DNA of 20,702 bases from Camillea tinctor. Taxonomy: Eukaryota > Ascomycota > Sordariomycetes > Xylariales > Xylariaceae. The stretch is taken from positions 1 through 20,702 of the forward strand of contig MU394191.1 of the NCBI GenBank assembly GCA_022578605.1, written 5' to 3'. Under the pieces are notes generated by a model. It was given only the letters and a program-made list of their open reading frames with translations, was not told the DNA's origin and did no database searches. The translations under genes were made by a program, and so were the position numbers. Below are positions 17,251 through 20,702 of this stretch, one piece after another (position 1 is the stretch's first letter; each line of letters begins with the position of its first letter).

Positions 17251-18076
17251 TAATGATAATAATAATAATAATAATATATTTTACGTCCAGGGCGGGCAAT
17301 AAACTAACTAACTAACTAGCTATTTATAACCTTAAGCCTATATAAACTATGGAACGGCTAAAGTAAGGGGCTTATACCCTCGTACCTGCGTGTTAAAAAT
17401 TACATAAGAAATCTTCCGCGCCGACCTACTAGGAAGTTAGCGCCTTACCGTTAATTAGCTTTTTTTAAAGCCTTATTAAAGGTTAGTTAATTAGTAATAA
17501 TATTTTATAAAAAGCTACTTTATAAAAAGCTACTTTATAAAAAAAGTATTAGCAATAATAAAGTTATTAGCAATAAATACTTTATTAAAATATTAGCAAT
17601 AAATATATAAGTTAACGATAACTACTTTATTAAATAAAAAAATATTAATAATAAAAAATATATAAGTTAATAACAGCACTTTATAAAAAGCTACCCTATA
17701 AAAGGCTACTTTGTAAAAAGAAAAATGTTAGCAATAATAAAGTTGTTAATAACAAATACCTTATTAATAAAGCTATTAGTAATAAATATTTTAATTGTTA
17801 ACATTTTCTATTTAATTAATATTTAATAGCTTTATTTATAATGCTACTTTAAAATATTAACAAAATATATATATATGCCGGCAATTAGCCGGCAATAATG
17901 TAAGTACTTAACAAAAAGTTTTACTAATAGTGCTTTATTAACTATAAAATAGCTAATAAAAAATATTATGCCTTAAAAAAAAGGATAATTAATTAAACTA
18001 CAATAAAATTTAAACTTATTACATTAGTATTCCATACTAATATCTGCCAAGCGCTTAACCACTGCGCCATATAGCC
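17251..18076 (-). mobile_element. Full-length SINE in the LINE (SINE F)
   Basis: 826 bp on the minus strand, from head GGCTATATGGCGCAGTGG (18076) to a (ATT/ATC)n tail (about 17251-17275), with an exact 14-bp TSD. The A box TGGCGCAGTGG is intact; the B box is mutated. The anticodon-region hairpin is perfect here: ATTAGTAT/ATACTAAT arms around TCC (+ strand). The 3' block has the TAGCTAGTTAGTTAGTTAG subtype and the fairly intact GGGGCTTATACCC stretch. The body keeps repeat units in degraded form. Confidence 0.88.
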
Positions 18077-18090
18077 CAAAAAAAGCTTAA
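18077..18090. repeat. Target-site duplication, right copy (SINE F)
   Basis: Second exact copy of CAAAAAAAGCTTAA next to the SINE head. Confidence 0.85.
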
Positions 18091-18325
18091 AAGCGCATTA
18101 AAATATTGCTAATTATTATTTTAAATTTGTTTTTTTTTATATTTTTTTAAAGTATTAATTTTTTAAACTTGTTTATATTAGCTTTAAAAAAAGATTTTTT
18201 TTATTTTTTATAAACGCTACTTAATTAAATAAAGTTTTAAACTTTTTAAAGTTATAATTTTATTATTTTTTATTTATAAAATCTTTTGTTTTTTTAAGCT
18301 TTTTTTTTTAAGTAAAAGTTGTTTA

Positions 18326-18526
18326 TTATGTTATTATTATGTTTTTTTTTTTTAATTTTTTTATAAAGGCAAATTTTAAGTTTTGCGTTGCTATTAATTT
18401 TATTACTTTTAAAACAAAAATAATTGCTTTTTTTATTTTTGTTTTTAAAGCTAAGTTTATATTATAAGCTTTAAAAGTAACAGTTTTTTTATTATTATTA
18501 TTATTGCTAATAGTTACTTTTATCAT
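18326..18526 (-). pseudogene. Surviving open stretch of LINE ORF1-like region
   Basis: A 66-codon frame, MIKVTISNNNNNKKTV then ALKTKIKKAIIFVLKVIKL. The homologous place in copy 1 (about 1750-1950) is closed by stops, showing this is chance survival rather than a gene. The composition (K, N, I) follows from mutation. The upstream start is arbitrary. Confidence 0.5.
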
Positions 18527-19130
18527 AGCTTAATATTATTATTTATTAAATAGTTTAATTTGCATTGATTATTGCTTTATATGTTAAATAATAACTTTAT
18601 TTTTTTTAATTAGCTTAATTAAGTAAACTATTATTAAAAAAGTATGTAATTTTTTATAATTAAGGCATTTTGTAAAAAGTTAGTAATTATTATGTTTTTT
18701 TTTGTAGTTATAATAATAAAAATTGCAGTTGTAGTTTTTAAGGTTATAAAAGTTTAAATATTTTTAATACTGCGAAATTTTAGCTTTTTTTTTTATTAAA
18801 AAAGTAAGTTTAAAGTTAAAAATATAAAAGCTTGCTTTTATTAATTATTTAAACGCAATAATTTAACTTTAAGTAAAAGTTTTTAATATTAGTTTAATTT
18901 TATAAGTTATTTTTAATTTTTTATTAATTTATATAACGATTTTTTAATGTAAAAAAAAGTTTATTGCTTTTTAACTTTAGTTTATTTATAAAGTTTTAAG
19001 TATTTTTAAAATTATATAAAATACTTAATTTGTTACTTTATTTAATTAAAAATTAGTTTTAATTGCTTTACATATAATGTTTTTTTTAGCTTTTTTGTTT
19101 TTAACGTAAAAAGCTTAGTTTATTTTTATT

Positions 19131-19458
19131 TTTTATATATTTATTATATTATTGTAGTTTAAAAACATAGCATTAATTAAAGTTATTTAAAAATTAATTA
19201 AGCATAAGTTATTTTAAACATATTTAGTTAATAGCTTAATAAAAAGCTTTTTATTTTTAAAATATAAGTTATTATTTTTTATTATTATAAGCTTATTTTT
19301 TTATTTTATATTATATTTTATTTTTAAGTATTAATATTAAAGTTAAAGTTAAAATTAATATTAATATTAATTATTATTGCTATTATTGTATATAAGCAAA
19401 AAAGCAAGGTTTTTTTTTTATTTTTTATTAAAAAGCATAAAAGTTAAAATATTTAATT
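19131..19458. other. AT-rich spacer between LINE tail and LINE 5' part
   Basis: No open frame. It contains an ATTAATATTAATATTAATTT-like run near 19350. It does not align with the equivalent position upstream of LINE copy 1. Confidence 0.45.
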
Positions 19459-20702
19459 TTAATAATAATGATAATAATATATTTAACGTCTAAAGCAAGA
19501 ACTAAAGCTAAACTATTTACTATGGTATCTAATTACACTTTAAGCTTATATAAACTATAAAACAGCAAAAATAAAAAAGTTATTTCCTATACCGGCATGT
19601 TAAAGTAAACAAAAAAAATCCTTTTACTTTTTTTCTTTAAAAACAACGGTTATACCTTTTATTTAAGCTGTATTTTTTTGCAACATTAATTACTTTACCG
19701 TAGTTAACTTTCTTAAGCCTTACCAATAATTATTTATTACTTTTTTTTTCGTACGAATTGGCTTATGCAAAAAAAGTTACAAAGTTAATATAGCTCTTAT
19801 AACTAATAAAATGCTAAGTTTTACGTTTTAAATAAACCTTAAATTCCTGTATTATGTATTAAATATACTAGCATTTAACAATATAGCCGAAATTTTATTT
19901 TTAGCTGCATTAATATATATAGCAATTAATTATTTTAAAGTAATTAAAGCGTTAATAATAATTTATAAAGTTACTATAACTTGTGCGTTTAATAAAAAGC
20001 TAATATAAAATTTAACAATTAAACATAAGCTTTTTAAAAATAAAAACTACAAATAACTTTTATTTTTAATATAAATAAAAAATATTTTATATTTACTATT
20101 TAATAAAAATATTATGTTTTTTAAGTTTATTAATATATTAAGTATAAGTTAAAATAAAAAGTTCAAAAAAGTTAAAAAAAAAGCAATTAAAACAGTTAAA
20201 ATTAACGCTTTTTTTAACTTATTAGTTTATTTTTTTATTTTTAAAAATGTTTTTATATTTAAAAAACTATTATATAATATAAATAAAAAAATAAATATAA
20301 TTAATTATTTTTATAAAAGCAATAAAATTAACTTAAAAGTTATTAAAAAAATAGCTAAAAAGTTTTTAAATTATTGCTATATTATTTAAATATAAATAAA
20401 AGCTAATAAAAATAAAAACAATATTATATTACTTTATTTTTGCTTATTTTATAACTTTTTGCGCAGTAATTACTTTTGCATTAAAAAGTTTTATTTAATT
20501 AAAAAGTTTATAAAAAAAATATAGCTTTTTATTGCTTTAATATGCTATAAATTTTTAATTAACGTAAATATTTAAAGTTTTAAATTTATTTAAGTAAAAA
20601 ATTAAATTAAATAAAAAAAATGCTTAAACTAATATTTATACTTTATAATTTTTACCGCTTTTTTTATAAAATAAAAAAAAAGCTTTAAATTAACTTTTAT
20701 TA
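19459..20702 (-). mobile_element. LINE 3' end (RNase H plus tail), copy 2, heavily mutated, runs off window
   Basis: The reverse complement aligns across its whole length with 14037-15285. It ends in an ATTATTATCATTATTATT tail at about 19459-19480, preceded by the shared 3' block (CTTTAGACGTTAAATATATT). RNase H codons are recognisable only by comparison with the less mutated copy. Differences between the two copies are overwhelmingly C/T and G/A. The element continues beyond base 20702, so it is longer than the 14016 copy. Confidence 0.8.

Larger units (their letters stand above)
17095..19130 (-). mobile_element. Tad1-like LINE, 5' portion (copy 2), split by a SINE
   Basis: Read on the minus strand, 19130-18091 and 17236-17095 are colinear with about 1142-2340 of the plus-strand LINE. 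Examples are a shared AAAATTTCGCAGTATTAAAA segment and the GCTTTTTAATAAAAAAAA run. A SINE interrupts it at 17251-18076. Similarity stops near 17095, so endonuclease and RT are missing. It is slightly less mutated than copy 1, which is why a 66-codon open frame survives. Confidence 0.72.

Overview
The window looks like a repeat-dense, non-genic block from a filamentous ascomycete (Pezizomycotina). Most of it is extremely AT-rich, and related copies differ almost only by C-to-T and G-to-A transitions. That is the signature of repeat-induced point mutation (RIP) or a similar cytosine-deamination process. I found no intact protein gene; the longest open frames (about 60-66 codons) are debris of transposon genes or of microsatellite. 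GC-richer islands are small and are either elements that escaped mutation or late arrivals.

Layout. 1-425: 3' part of a nearly unmutated tRNA-derived SINE. About 430-5390: mutated Tad1-like LINE in + orientation (ORF1-like region, endonuclease, reverse transcriptase), split by a minus-strand SINE (3466-4182) with a 16-bp target-site duplication (TSD). 5391-8620: SINE cluster, with one + SINE broken by a minus SINE (14-bp TSD), then a full + SINE, then a minus SINE that carries an unmutated 363-bp MITE. 8621-9962: C-terminal half of a hAT transposase on the minus strand. 9963-10172: hAT-type MITE. 10566-13372: near full-length, intron-containing, mutated hAT transposase gene (minus). 13610-13985: minisatellite. 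14016-15285: 5'-truncated LINE 3' end (RNase H plus tail) with a 14-bp TSD. 15300-16170: low-complexity DNA with a palindrome. 16172-16396: second hAT-type MITE-like element. 16397-17095: unassigned, less mutated DNA. 17095-19130: 5' portion of a LINE (minus) split by a SINE with a 14-bp TSD. 19459-20702: second LINE 3' end (minus), running off the window.

How it fits together. The SINEs have a tRNA-like head with A and B boxes, a long body (roughly 715-855 bp in total) and a (TTA/TCA)n tail. Their last ~150 bp match the 3' end of the LINE fragments that encode the RNase H domain. This is the arrangement expected when a SINE borrows the LINE machinery by tail recognition. The nesting gives a relative chronology: LINE, then SINE, then SINE in SINE, then MITE in SINE. 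The contrast between mutated hosts and unmutated inserts dates the mutation episode relative to the insertions. Domain calls rest on reading degraded translations by eye; no database search was run.
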